A DNA stretch of 64,000 nt from CAG-238 sp934277695 (GTDB lineage: Bacteria > Bacillota > Clostridia > Peptostreptococcales > Anaerovoracaceae), in contig CAKQVG010000009.1 of NCBI GenBank assembly GCA_934277695.1, positions 1 to 64,000 on the forward strand. Direction: 5' to 3'. The notes under the pieces are model-generated. The model had not been told where the DNA came from. It saw nothing but the letters and a program-made list of their open reading frames with translations, and did not search any database. The first letter of the stretch is position 1. Each line of letters begins with the position of its first letter. The position numbers were made by a program, and so were the translations under genes. Positions 7,306-15,417 of this stretch are shown one piece after another.

Positions 7306-8118
7306 GTGAAAGAAGCGGTAAACAAAAAACAGTATACCGAAAAATGTTATCTCGACACATACCGGGTAGATCAAAATAAAATCGGAAAAGCTTCGGGCAT
7401 ATGGCAGCTCATGCAGGAATCTGCATGCCATCAGATGGAAAATCAGAAGCCTTCCTACTCAGATCTGCTCGATGAGGGAAAAGCGCTCATGCTTGCGCGT
7501 GTAGATCTTGCAATACCCGAAGAGGTTTTTCTTGACGAAAGTCTGACTGCAAGTTCCTGGCCCTGCGAGAGCACGAGAGCTACTTTTCTCAGAAACTATA
7601 CCTTGACAGAAGGAGATCGGATTGTGGCGATTGCCGACACGCAGTGGAGTCTTGTCGATACGCAAAGCCGCAAAATCCTCAAGGTCAGCGACGCAGATTT
7701 TTCGAATTACTGGATGGGAGAACACAGACTTCTGATAAAAGATAAATTTAAAATCACGAAAGAAACCGCACAGTTCATGCACACGGTGGGCAGCAAAACG
7801 GTTAGCTACAGCGATTTGGATTACAACGGTCACATGAACAACACCTACTATCTGGATGTGCTTTGCGACTTTATACCGGAACTTGCGGCGGGCACGCACC
7901 GGATGAGTTTTGTGCGAATTCACTACAGCAAGGAAGCACCGCTCGGCGACTGCCTGAAGGTCATTGCAACGGATGCAATTCCTGTTTCGGATGCCGATGC
8001 AAAAGAATACGGCGTTCCGGCAGAAATCAAATATATTTTTAAGACGGAAAAGGCAGACGGCGAACTGAATGTGGAAGCGGAAATCGTTCTCACAAAAATC
8101 AGCCCGAAAATCACATAA
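7306..8118 (+). CDS. Acyl-ACP thioesterase, double hotdog fold
   Basis: A 270-residue acyl-ACP thioesterase of the plant FatA/bacterial TesA-like family, which releases free fatty acids from acyl carrier protein. The chosen start is GTG at 7306, eight bases after AGGGGG; an in-frame TTG at 7267 is possible but lacks a good site. Two hotdog domains are visible. The first has YLDTYRVDQNKIGKASGIWQ (about residues 15-34), and the second starts with SYSDLDYNGHMNNTYYLD (about residues 167-184), which holds the conserved Asn-His pair of the active site. Bacterial members occur widely in gut Clostridia and may serve lipid turnover or fatty-acid scavenging. It follows exonuclease III after about 80 bp and no terminator is seen between them. 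Confidence 0.88.
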   Translation: MKEAVNKKQYTEKCYLDTYRVDQNKIGKASGIWQLMQESACHQMENQKPSYSDLLDEGKALMLARVDLAIPEEVFLDESLTASSWPCESTRATFLRNYTLTEGDRIVAIADTQWSLVDTQSRKILKVSDADFSNYWMGEHRLLIKDKFKITKETAQFMHTVGSKTVSYSDLDYNGHMNNTYYLDVLCDFIPELAAGTHRMSFVRIHYSKEAPLGDCLKVIATDAIPVSDADAKEYGVPAEIKYIFKTEKADGELNVEAEIVLTKISPKIT

Positions 8119-8126
8119 CCGGATAT

Positions 8127-8253
8127 GTATCCCTTTCGCAGAAGGAAAGGGAATGATCTATGAATAAAATCCGCAGTGCGGATCTCGGAAACCGCGCCAT
8201 TGCCGAAAGAGACGCGGTACAGTTATTATGCATGCGGCAGGATATATTATACT
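8127..8253 (+). other. Structured intergenic stretch with a possible 38-codon gene
   Basis: Three inverted repeats follow one another: CCCTTTC/GAAAGGG around 8131-8151, ATCCGCA/TGCGGAT at 8169-8183, and ACCGCG/CGCGGT around 8189-8221. An open frame of 38 codons (8160-8276) starts MNKIRSADLGNRAIAERDAV behind AAGGAAAGGG. Either a structured RNA leader or a small gene would explain part of this. The frame runs into the next promoter, which weakens the protein reading. Confidence 0.25.
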
Positions 8254-8282
8254 TTGCATTTTTTGCTAAAATATGATATAGT
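8254..8282 (+). promoter_or_regulatory. Promoter of the small membrane protein gene
   Basis: TTGCAT (8254-8259), 17-bp spacer, TATAGT (8277-8282). Confidence 0.6.
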
Positions 8283-8342
8283 ATGAGAGTCAAAAGAGAA
8301 AAAATGCAATTGTCAGATGAAAATGATTTAAGAGGTAGGAAC

Positions 8343-8576
8343 ATGGTTACTTTTTTGATGGAAAAACTGAACATTGTTTTCGACGGGGTATTGCAGCCGC
8401 ATGAAATCGTTGCAGCAATTGCTGCGGTTTTGCTTGTAGCGGCGGTTATAGGAGTGGCAATCGCTTTGATAATAAAAACAATCAGAGATGTAAACCCTCG
8501 AAAATCAACGATTTTCAGTCACCGTAAGAACAAATACAAGAACCGTATCGGTAAGAACAATAAGAAATATATGTGA
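8343..8576 (+). CDS. Small single-span membrane protein with basic tail, unknown function
   Basis: A 77-residue protein I do not recognise. The ATG at 8343 is favoured because an upstream in-frame ATG (8283) coincides with the promoter. Residues 1-20 are amphipathic, about 21-45 form one long Ala/Val/Ile membrane segment, and the remainder is strongly basic (KNKYKNRIGKNNKKYM at the end), which predicts a cytoplasmic tail able to bind nucleic acid or phospholipid heads. It has its own promoter and a strong terminator, and sits beside the Cys-rich repeat gene on the other strand. Confidence 0.6.
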   Translation: MVTFLMEKLNIVFDGVLQPHEIVAAIAAVLLVAAVIGVAIALIIKTIRDVNPRKSTIFSHRKNKYKNRIGKNNKKYM

Positions 8577-8587
8577 TCAGCGTTATG

Positions 8588-8616
8588 TAGCCCCGCATCT
8601 GCGGGGTTTTCTTTTT
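8588..8616. terminator. Terminator between small membrane protein and Cys-rich gene
   Basis: Stem AGCCCCGCA/TGCGGGG(T) with a two-base loop, followed by TTTTCTTTTT on the plus strand. Confidence 0.85.
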
Positions 8617-8638
8617 GCCTTTCAAGGCGGAGCATCAG

Positions 8639-9742
8639 TTAGAAGCGATAACCGTTGGTATCACAGCATTGACAAGCGATGCCCGATACAGTACGGCGGC
8701 TTACGCTGTTTCTGCGACAGCTGTTCGAATCCGAATTGTCATTGGAAGAACATCTGCAGCCTATGGTGTTTTTGACTGCATTCCATTCATCGCACTGCCC
8801 CACATCGTCGCATGCAACGGCAACTTCCGTGGCATTAAGAGCAAAGAGTGAAGGACGGATAACCTGCAGGAACATATTCGGTGTAACGACGAGATCACCT
8901 TCAATTGTAAGATTGAAAGCATCTGCACAGCCGGATGTGGAATTATTTACAGTAATTTCCGGATTCAGCAGAACCGCGCATGCGTCGAAGTCGAATACCA
9001 GAATAGGGGAAACACCTCGAGCCTGGCACGGGATTTCGGCGCAGTTTACAGCAAAATTATTGCTTCCGGTAAATGTTACCGGGATGTTTGCATTGGATTT
9101 GCAAGTGAGCTTAAAGTCGCAGCTTCTTCCGTTTGTCGTTACGAAGCCTTCCAGCACGATTGTAATGAGAGCCGTCCAGGGACCTTCGGTCTCCACAAGA
9201 ATAAAATGCCCGTTGTTGTCACAAGCTTCCGGGCAATTCCTTGCCGTGCCGCAGCCACCGCAGATATGTCTGTCAACAGGTGCACAAGGGCATTTTGTGA
9301 TTTCCGGCATAATGCCGCTCAGATCCGCGACATATCTTCCGTCCTCGAATTCGAGTTCTGTTACTTCAAAACCGTCTACTGTCACATCGTCTGCACCAAA
9401 TTCCGAAGAAGGGGAAAGGCTGAGTGCATTGACGGTCACGCAGCTGTTTGTCACGGTGAATCTGCTGTCGCAGTTTATGCCGCCGCAGCATCCGCATCCC
9501 GAATTGCATCCGCACCCGGAATTGCATCCACACCCGGAATTGCATCCGCACCCGGAATTGCATCCGCAGGAATTCATTCTGCCGATATTCAGCGTCTGCG
9601 TGAAGTTCTCTTCGTCAGCCTGCAGATCAAAGATCAGCGGGCAGGAATCTTCCCTGGTTTCAAAAAATATTTTATTTAAAAAAACTCTGTTTTGAACGTT
9701 GCCTGCCGAAGCGGCGTCCGTTCTGTTACATGAACAAGCCAT
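8639..9742 (-). CDS. Cysteine-rich repeat protein, candidate spore-surface protein
   Basis: A 367-residue protein that I do not match to a named family. It begins MACSCNRTDAASAGNVQNRV, has no signal peptide, and around residues 56-85 carries a run of hexapeptides NSGCGC (four copies) inside a Cys/Gly block. The rest is beta-rich with scattered Cys (for example CPCAPVDRHICGGCGTARNC) and ends with another Cys cluster, CRCSSN ... CQCCDTNGYRF. Absence of a signal peptide, very high Cys content and low-complexity repeats are common in spore coat and exosporium proteins of Clostridia and Bacillus, which are crosslinked by disulfides. That role is inference. The gene is alone on the minus strand, with AAGAGGT as ribosome site. 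Confidence 0.8.
   Translation of the reverse strand: MACSCNRTDAASAGNVQNRVFLNKIFFETREDSCPLIFDLQADEENFTQTLNIGRMNSCGCNSGCGCNSGCGCNSGCGCNSGCGCCGGINCDSRFTVTNSCVTVNALSLSPSSEFGADDVTVDGFEVTELEFEDGRYVADLSGIMPEITKCPCAPVDRHICGGCGTARNCPEACDNNGHFILVETEGPWTALITIVLEGFVTTNGRSCDFKLTCKSNANIPVTFTGSNNFAVNCAEIPCQARGVSPILVFDFDACAVLLNPEITVNNSTSGCADAFNLTIEGDLVVTPNMFLQVIRPSLFALNATEVAVACDDVGQCDEWNAVKNTIGCRCSSNDNSDSNSCRRNSVSRRTVSGIACQCCDTNGYRF
9488..9577. repeat. 18-bp tandem repeat encoding NSGCGC units
   Basis: Four full 18-bp units of the form GCATCCGCAYCCGRAATT (9488-9559) and a partial fifth. The units differ by only a few bases, so copy number may vary by slippage, in steps of six residues without a frameshift. 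Confidence 0.9.
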
Positions 9743-9854
9743 ATTTTAGATACCTCTTTTCTTTCTTTATGTTATATGTATATGCTTCGGACATCCATTG
9801 GGTGAGAGAAGGGAAAGTTGTGGTGGAAAAAACGCAAAAAAATCACATTTACTA

Positions 9855-9886
9855 TTGAAAAGTGGTTAAAAGTGGTGTATATTGGA
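9855..9886 (+). promoter_or_regulatory. Promoter of the dcw cluster with MraZ-type operator
   Basis: TTGAAA (9855-9860), 17-bp spacer, TATATT (9878-9883). Three TGG elements at 9863, 9873 and 9883 recur exactly every 10 bp, the first two as AGTGGT. MraZ proteins bind direct TGGGN-type repeats with this phasing upstream of their own gene. The repeats fill the promoter spacer and -10, so binding should repress. Confidence 0.7.
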
Positions 9887-9949
9887 TGTAGTATCATAAA
9901 ATAGGTGTATTGCCTTTAAAATATACCGACGGAAGGAGGCGGATGATTC

Positions 9950-10381
9950 ATGTTTATGGGAACCGTATACAACTCAATAGACGAAAAAAACAGAATGATC
10001 GTGCCTTCCAAGATGCGTGCCGGACTCGGTGAAAGATGTGTTTTGACCAAAGGTCTTGACAAATGTCTGTACATTTACACAACCCAGAGCTGGCAGAGTC
10101 AAATGGAGAAAATTGCGAAACTGCCGGAATCCGATCCGAAAGTGAGAATGTTCATAAGGCATTTCTGCGCAAACGCTGCAGAATGTGAGTTTGACAAACA
10201 GGGAAGAATCGTGATTCCACAGGAACTCAAGGCATATGCCGGCATAGAGAAAGAGCTGGTTACCATGGGTGCAATGACGAAAATAGAGATTTGGAGCAAA
10301 GAAACCTGGGATGCACCGGACAATGACAACAAGATGGATCCTGCGGATTTCTCGAAAGCATTGGAGGAATATAATTTCTGA
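9950..10381 (+). CDS. mraZ: Transcriptional regulator MraZ
   Basis: A 143-residue AbrB-fold protein with two SpoVT/MraZ half-domains: the first has GTVYNSIDEKNRMIVPSKMR (residues 4-23), the second EFDKQGRIVIPQELKAYAGI (about 80-99). MraZ assembles into rings that bind repeated TGG boxes and controls the dcw operon; matching repeats are seen just upstream, which implies autoregulation. The start at 9950 is fixed by GGAAGGAGG and by the family N-terminus MFMG. The stop overlaps the rsmH start (TGATG). As usual it is the first gene of the cluster. Confidence 0.97.
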   Translation: MFMGTVYNSIDEKNRMIVPSKMRAGLGERCVLTKGLDKCLYIYTTQSWQSQMEKIAKLPESDPKVRMFIRHFCANAAECEFDKQGRIVIPQELKAYAGIEKELVTMGAMTKIEIWSKETWDAPDNDNKMDPADFSKALEEYNF

Positions 10382-11316
10382 TGGAATTTAAACACACATC
10401 CGTTCTGTTTGAAGAATGTATGGAAGGATTAGATATTCGTCCCGACGGAATCTATGTGGACGGCACGCTGGGGGGCGGCGGACACAGCAGCGGGATCTGC
10501 GAACGTCTTTCTGAGAGGGGAACTTTGATCGGCATCGATCGCGATAGGGATGCACTTGACGCAGCGGAGAAAAGACTGTCTGCGTACAAATGCCGCAAAT
10601 ACTTTGTTCAAAGCAATTACTCGGACATTAAGGATGTTCTTGATGAACTGGAAATTGAGAAAATAGACGGAGCACTTTTGGATTTGGGGGTTTCATCGTT
10701 TCAACTTGACAATCCGGAGAGAGGTTTTTCGTACATGCAGGACGCACCTTTGGATATGAGAATGAGTCAGGACGATGACTTTACGGCATACGATGTGGTC
10801 AACGGATACGATGCCGCGGAGCTGAAACGAATCATAACGAAATACGGCGAGGAAAGATGGGCATCCAGAATTGCCGATTTCATAGTAAAAGCACGAAAGG
10901 AAAGACCGATTGAAACCACGGCGCAGCTTGTGGACATAATCAAAGCAGCGATTCCTGCAGCGGCCAGAAGGGACGGACCGCATCCGGCGAAGAGAACCTT
11001 TCAGGCAATAAGAATCGAAGTGAATGATGAACTTGGACAGCTCGAAAAGGCAGTATCCGAGTTCTGTGATGTGCTGACGCCGGGCGGACGCCTCTGCATC
11101 ATAACCTTCCACTCACTGGAAGACCGAATCGTGAAGGAAATTATCGCAAAGAGAATAAACCCTTGCACCTGTCCAAAGGAATTTCCGGTTTGTGTCTGCG
11201 GCAAGGTGGGAGACATCGAAAAAAAGGCGAATAAGCCGATTCTGCCTTCCCCGGAGGAAATCGAAAGAAATCCAAGGGCAAGAAGCGCAAAACTACGTAT
11301 TGCACAGAAGAAGTGA
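10381..11316 (+). CDS. rsmH: 16S rRNA (cytosine-1402-N4)-methyltransferase
   Basis: A 311-residue SAM-dependent methyltransferase that modifies C1402 in the ribosomal P site. Motifs: HTSVLFEECMEGLDIRPDGI at the N-terminus, the SAM loop VDGTLGGGGHS (about residues 26-36), LLDLGVSSFQLDNPERGFSY and the DAPLDMRM block, HPAKRTFQAIRIEVNDELGQ, and CIITFHSLEDRIVK. A Cys-bearing C-terminal segment (NPCTCPKEFPVCVCG) is a familiar Firmicutes variant. It is coupled to mraZ by a one-base overlap. Confidence 0.97.
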   Translation: MEFKHTSVLFEECMEGLDIRPDGIYVDGTLGGGGHSSGICERLSERGTLIGIDRDRDALDAAEKRLSAYKCRKYFVQSNYSDIKDVLDELEIEKIDGALLDLGVSSFQLDNPERGFSYMQDAPLDMRMSQDDDFTAYDVVNGYDAAELKRIITKYGEERWASRIADFIVKARKERPIETTAQLVDIIKAAIPAAARRDGPHPAKRTFQAIRIEVNDELGQLEKAVSEFCDVLTPGGRLCIITFHSLEDRIVKEIIAKRINPCTCPKEFPVCVCGKVGDIEKKANKPILPSPEEIERNPRARSAKLRIAQKK

Positions 11317-11336
11317 TAAATTGACGAGGAGACGAG

Positions 11337-11840
11337 ATGGCAGCTATCAACAGAGCTTACACATCTGAATACTCGACTTTGGGACAAGCCTATCAGCCGG
11401 GACAGTGGGCATATCCTGCACCGGAAACAAAGCCTGCCGCACCGAAAGTAAAAAGAACGCGGCAGAGACCGGAGCTTGAAACCAAAGCACCACAGGCAGG
11501 CACGGCCGTCATCACGCACAAGATGCTGAGACGGGCAGTTTTGCTGCTCATCTTCGCAGGCGCGGTTCTCATATCCACAATCTGGATGAGCGCGAAGGCG
11601 ACGGAGATTAAATACGAAATAAACAAGATAAACAGGCAGAATGTCCTGCTGCAAAACGAGATTTCGATGCTGGACATTAAGATTGAAAGCGCCAACAGCA
11701 TTGAGCTGATTGAGGAATATGCAACCGAAGAACTGAAGATGCAATATCCGAAATCACAGCAGTGCATCTATGTGGATGCGTCAAAGTCCGCATCGGATGA
11801 CTTGGTTGACAGGATCAAAGAAAAAGCTTACAAAGAATAA
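11337..11840 (+). CDS. ftsL: Cell division protein FtsL-like
   Basis: A 167-residue bitopic protein: a Pro/Lys-rich cytoplasmic part (residues 1-62), one membrane segment (about 65-84, RRAVLLLIFAGAVLISTIW), then a coiled coil (about 86-130, with INRQNVLLQNEISMLDIKIE). FtsL forms a complex with DivIB/FtsQ and DivIC and activates the septal synthase FtsW-PBP. Sequence similarity in this family is weak; the assignment relies on topology and on the fixed position between rsmH and the division PBP. The ribosome site is GAGGAGACGAG. The N-terminal part is longer than in Bacillus FtsL. Confidence 0.85.
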   Translation: MAAINRAYTSEYSTLGQAYQPGQWAYPAPETKPAAPKVKRTRQRPELETKAPQAGTAVITHKMLRRAVLLLIFAGAVLISTIWMSAKATEIKYEINKINRQNVLLQNEISMLDIKIESANSIELIEEYATEELKMQYPKSQQCIYVDASKSASDDLVDRIKEKAYKE

Positions 11841-11879
11841 ATAAGCAAACAAAATAATATAATTTCATAAATGAAAAGG

Positions 11880-11922
11880 AGCCAGACAACTTAATACCAA
11901 CATGAAGTCTGGCTTTCTGTTT
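11880..11922 (+). terminator. Internal hairpin between ftsL and the PBP gene
   Basis: AGCCAGAC (11880-11887) pairs perfectly with GTCTGGCT (11907-11914), followed by TTCTGTTTG. The weak T tract suggests partial termination or an RNA-stability element that sets the ratio of proximal to distal dcw transcripts. Confidence 0.5.
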
Positions 11923-11933
11923 GAGGGAGGAAC

Positions 11934-13934
11934 ATGAGAGCACAAGTAACGGTAAAAAACAGAAGAAGAATCGCATTGGGTTTTGCAATTATTGCATTAC
12001 TCTTGATTGCGCTTGTGTTCAGAGTGGCATGGATACAAATTGTTGATGCCGAAGAGCTGAGCCAGAAGGCGATTGACCAGCAGACAAAGGACACGCCGAT
12101 AGAAGCAAAGCGCGGCACGATATACGACAGAAACGGAAAGGAACTTGCGACGAGCACGACCTGCTATACGCTGTGGGCAAGACCGTCGCAGATCAAAATC
12201 AAGGAGGGCCAGACAAGACCGGACAGCGAAATCAAAGCCTTTGCGGCAGAAATCGCAGAAATCATCGACAAGGACTCTAACGAAGTCTATGAAAACATGA
12301 AGAAAAATCAGGCCCTTGTACGAATTGCGAAATATCTTGACAAAGAGACTGCAGATAAACTCCGCAAACTCAAAATTTCGGGAATCGAGCTTTCCGAAGA
12401 CACAAAGAGGTATTATCCGCTCGGGAATTTCGCATCTCAAGTTTTGGGAAGCGTCAATGACGATAACATGGGGCGCACGGGAATCGAACTGCAGTATGAC
12501 CAGTATCTGAGCGGAGTGTCCGGAAGATGGGTAAAGAACACCGATCTTTTGGGCAATGAACTCGTGAAGGGTGCCGAGGAATACTACGAAGCACAGGACG
12601 GACTGAATGTTGTAATGACCCTTGACGAGGCAATTCAATATTATGTCGAAAAGGCCCTCGAAAAAGGCATGAAAAAGACAAAAGCGGATCGTATCATGTG
12701 TCTTGTAATGGATCCGAAAACCGGAGATGTGCTGGCAAGTGCAACAACTCCGGGTTACGACCCGAACAATGCAACGGAGCCCCTCGCAAAAGACAAGAAG
12801 AAATACGAAAAAATGTCTGCGGACGATAAGAACAAATACCTTTTCAGCCTATGGAGAAATCCGCTTGTGAGCGATACTTACGAACCGGGCTCCACCTTTA
12901 AGCTGATAACATCTTCCTCCGCAATCGAGGAAAAAGTAATCAACGACAACACGACTTTCCATTGCTCGGGAAGCTTTACCGTTGCCGGTGTGAGACTCCA
13001 TTGCTGGACGCACGGTGCACACGGCACGCAGACGATACGCCAAGCCATAGGAAATTCTTGCAACCCTGCGCTTGCAAAGGTTGCGTCGCTGATGGGCAAG
13101 ACCAGATTTTACAAATACCTTGATTTGTACGGTATCACCGACAAGACCGGCATCGACTATCCGGGAGAATCGGGAGCAATCGTGCAGAATATAGACAATG
13201 TCGGACCGGTTGAACTTGCGACGATCGGCTACGGACAGGGAATTTCGCTGACACCGATTCAGCTTCTTACGGCAGTGAACGCAATCGGAAACGACGGCGT
13301 GCTTCTGCAGCCGCGATATGTAAAAGCCCTTACGGACAGCGAGGGCAAGGTTGTGGAATCCTACGAGCCTACCGTGGTCCGCAAGGTTATCTCCGCAGCA
13401 ACAGCCAAGAAAATGAGAAGCATAATGCAGTATGTAGTAGACGAAGGCGGCGGCGGGAACGCAAGGATTGCGGGCTACCGTGTCGGAGGAAAAACAGGAA
13501 CGGCAAACAAGATTGACGCCGGAACGGGAAAATACGGAAAGTACTACTACAGTTCTTTCATCGGCATGGCGCCGATGGACGATCCGAAAATTTCGATTTT
13601 GGTAGTTGTGGACAGTCCGAAGGGCTCCTACTACGGCTCAATGGTCGCAGCTCCGATCGCAAAGGATATCCTCACGGATGCACTCCGCTATCTGAATGTC
13701 ACACCGAAATACAGCAGTGCGGAGAAGAAAGCGCTCCAAAGCGGATATACGACCGTGCCGAATGTTGTCGGCAAGGAATTCAGTGAGGCCGCCGGAATTA
13801 TCGGAGGCAGAGATTTGAAATACAGCAGGCCAAAGTCGGCTAAGAACGACGACGAGTTCATCGTTGTGGATCAGTATCCGAAGGCAGGCACAAAAGTCAA
13901 GAAAAATTCCGTTGTATATGTATACAAGGAGTAG
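11934..13934 (+). CDS. Class B penicillin-binding protein, SpoVD/PBP2B type, with PASTA domain
   Basis: A 666-residue monofunctional transpeptidase of septal (or cortex) peptidoglycan. Parts in order: cytoplasmic tail, membrane anchor (about 13-33), PBP dimer domain starting EAKRGTIYDRNGKELATS, transpeptidase domain with the three active-site motifs STFK (Ser320), SCN (Ser375) and KTGT (Lys520), and one C-terminal PASTA domain (TTVPNVVGKEFSEAAGII ... DQYPKAGTKV). Bacillus has both pbpB and spoVD here; some Clostridia have only one. With a single gene in the cluster, it may serve vegetative division, sporulation or both; I cannot tell which. The start follows GAGGGAGG. Confidence 0.93.
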   Translation: MRAQVTVKNRRRIALGFAIIALLLIALVFRVAWIQIVDAEELSQKAIDQQTKDTPIEAKRGTIYDRNGKELATSTTCYTLWARPSQIKIKEGQTRPDSEIKAFAAEIAEIIDKDSNEVYENMKKNQALVRIAKYLDKETADKLRKLKISGIELSEDTKRYYPLGNFASQVLGSVNDDNMGRTGIELQYDQYLSGVSGRWVKNTDLLGNELVKGAEEYYEAQDGLNVVMTLDEAIQYYVEKALEKGMKKTKADRIMCLVMDPKTGDVLASATTPGYDPNNATEPLAKDKKKYEKMSADDKNKYLFSLWRNPLVSDTYEPGSTFKLITSSSAIEEKVINDNTTFHCSGSFTVAGVRLHCWTHGAHGTQTIRQAIGNSCNPALAKVASLMGKTRFYKYLDLYGITDKTGIDYPGESGAIVQNIDNVGPVELATIGYGQGISLTPIQLLTAVNAIGNDGVLLQPRYVKALTDSEGKVVESYEPTVVRKVISAATAKKMRSIMQYVVDEGGGGNARIAGYRVGGKTGTANKIDAGTGKYGKYYYSSFIGMAPMDDPKISILVVVDSPKGSYYGSMVAAPIAKDILTDALRYLNVTPKYSSAEKKALQSGYTTVPNVVGKEFSEAAGIIGGRDLKYSRPKSAKNDDEFIVVDQYPKAGTKVKKNSVVYVYKE

Positions 13935-13974
13935 GAAATCAAAACAATCATAAAATAAATAGAATGGGGAAGCC

Positions 13975-15417
13975 ATGAGACTCGAAGCTTTACTGGAAGG
14001 CGTGGACTTTGAAACGGTCTGCGGCACTTTGGATAAAGAAGCAGGGACTTTGATTTACCATTCAGACAAAAGCAGCTCGGATGCAGCGTTTTTCGCAATC
14101 AGGGGAGAGAAAACAGACGGGCATCAATTTACAGAAAAAGCCGCCGAAAAAGGTGTAAGAATCTTTGTGGTCGAAGACAGCAGCGGGGATTTTCCCGACG
14201 GAGCAACGGTACTGAAGGTGAAGGATGCAAGGCAGACACTTGCGGCCGCATCGAGGAATTTTTTCGGAAAGCCCGATGAAGGGCTTACGATGATCGGCAT
14301 AACCGGAACCAAAGGAAAGACCGGAACTTCGTTCATGCTCAAAGAAATACTGGAAACCGCGGGAATCAAAACCGGAATTATCGGAACCGTAAAGCAAGGG
14401 TACGAAGGACACTACCGGGAGGCGGAAAACACCACACCGCAATCATTTGAGATATATAAGATGCTCCGTGAGATGGCCGATTCGGATTGCCGTGCAGTCA
14501 TTACGGAAGTGTCATCGCAGGCACTGAAGCAGCACAGAACCGATGGGATTGAATTTGACATCGGGATTTTTACAAATCTGAGCCCCGACCATATCGGCGA
14601 GGGTGAGCATAAGAATTTCGAAGAATATGCGGAGTGCAAGAGCCGGCTTTTTCGGCAGTCACGTCTTGCGGTTCTGAATGCGGACAGCAAATACGCGGTG
14701 CGCATGACGGAGCATTCGAGCGTTGCGGGAGAAGTTTTTTTCGGGATTTCGGATGCAGAAAATATCCACGTTTTTCGCGACGGATCCGTGCTGGGGACGG
14801 AATTTGTTTTTCACGGAGAAAAAATCAGGCTGCCTCTGCCCGGCAGATTCAATATTTACAATGCATTGGCGGCAATGACGGCGGCGAGACTTCTGGGCAT
14901 TGAATCTTCCTGCATGCGCGAGGCGCTTGAGGGTATAAAGATAAGGGGCCGTGCAGAACTCATCCCGACTTATGCGGATTACACGGTTGTGCTGGATTAT
15001 GCGCACAACGGGGTTGCCATGAACAGCTTTCTTGAGGCAATGCGGGAATATAATCCGAAACGGCTTATCGCGGTGTTTGGCTGCGGCGGGGAGCGGGATC
15101 ACAAGAGAAGAACGGAAATGGGGCTTGCAGCGGGAAACCGTGCAGACCTTACGGTCATAACTTCAGATAATCCGCGAAACGAGCCTCCGGAAAAAATAAT
15201 CGACGAAATTGCAGAGGCTGTCGCAAAAACAGCCGGAAAGTATGTTATAATTGCTGATAGAAAACAAGCACTGGAATGGGTGATAAAACAGGCACAAAGC
15301 GGCGACATCATTGCGGTATGCGGCAAAGGCCATGAAACCTATCAGATTATAGGCGGCGAAAAAAAGCATTTTGACGACAGAGAAATCATTACAGAAATAA
15401 TTGGGAGAGAAAAATGA
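13975..15417 (+). CDS. murE: UDP-MurNAc-L-Ala-D-Glu:meso-diaminopimelate ligase
   Basis: A 480-residue Mur ligase that adds the third residue of the stem peptide. It has the three Mur domains: N-terminal UDP-binding (about 1-100), central ATPase with the P-loop GTKGKTGTS (111-119), and C-terminal domain with the substrate motif DNPR (398-401) followed by NEPP. DNPR marks meso-diaminopimelate specificity, whereas L-lysine enzymes have other residues there, so the wall is predicted to be of the DAP type. The last four bases overlap murF. Confidence 0.95.
   Translation: MRLEALLEGVDFETVCGTLDKEAGTLIYHSDKSSSDAAFFAIRGEKTDGHQFTEKAAEKGVRIFVVEDSSGDFPDGATVLKVKDARQTLAAASRNFFGKPDEGLTMIGITGTKGKTGTSFMLKEILETAGIKTGIIGTVKQGYEGHYREAENTTPQSFEIYKMLREMADSDCRAVITEVSSQALKQHRTDGIEFDIGIFTNLSPDHIGEGEHKNFEEYAECKSRLFRQSRLAVLNADSKYAVRMTEHSSVAGEVFFGISDAENIHVFRDGSVLGTEFVFHGEKIRLPLPGRFNIYNALAAMTAARLLGIESSCMREALEGIKIRGRAELIPTYADYTVVLDYAHNGVAMNSFLEAMREYNPKRLIAVFGCGGERDHKRRTEMGLAAGNRADLTVITSDNPRNEPPEKIIDEIAEAVAKTAGKYVIIADRKQALEWVIKQAQSGDIIAVCGKGHETYQIIGGEKKHFDDREIITEIIGREK

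Noticed and set aside
9488..9577. Tandem 18-bp repeats as a CRISPR-like array
   Set aside because: No spacers; the units are contiguous and coding (NSGCGC).
9770..9784. Sporulation-type -10 (CATATACAT) upstream of the Cys-rich gene
   Set aside because: It matches neither SigE nor SigK consensus well enough to call, and no -35 could be placed.
11902..11937. 11-codon leader frame overlapping the PBP start
   Set aside because: The nearest ribosome-like AAAAGGAG is about 19 bases upstream and lies within the hairpin stem.
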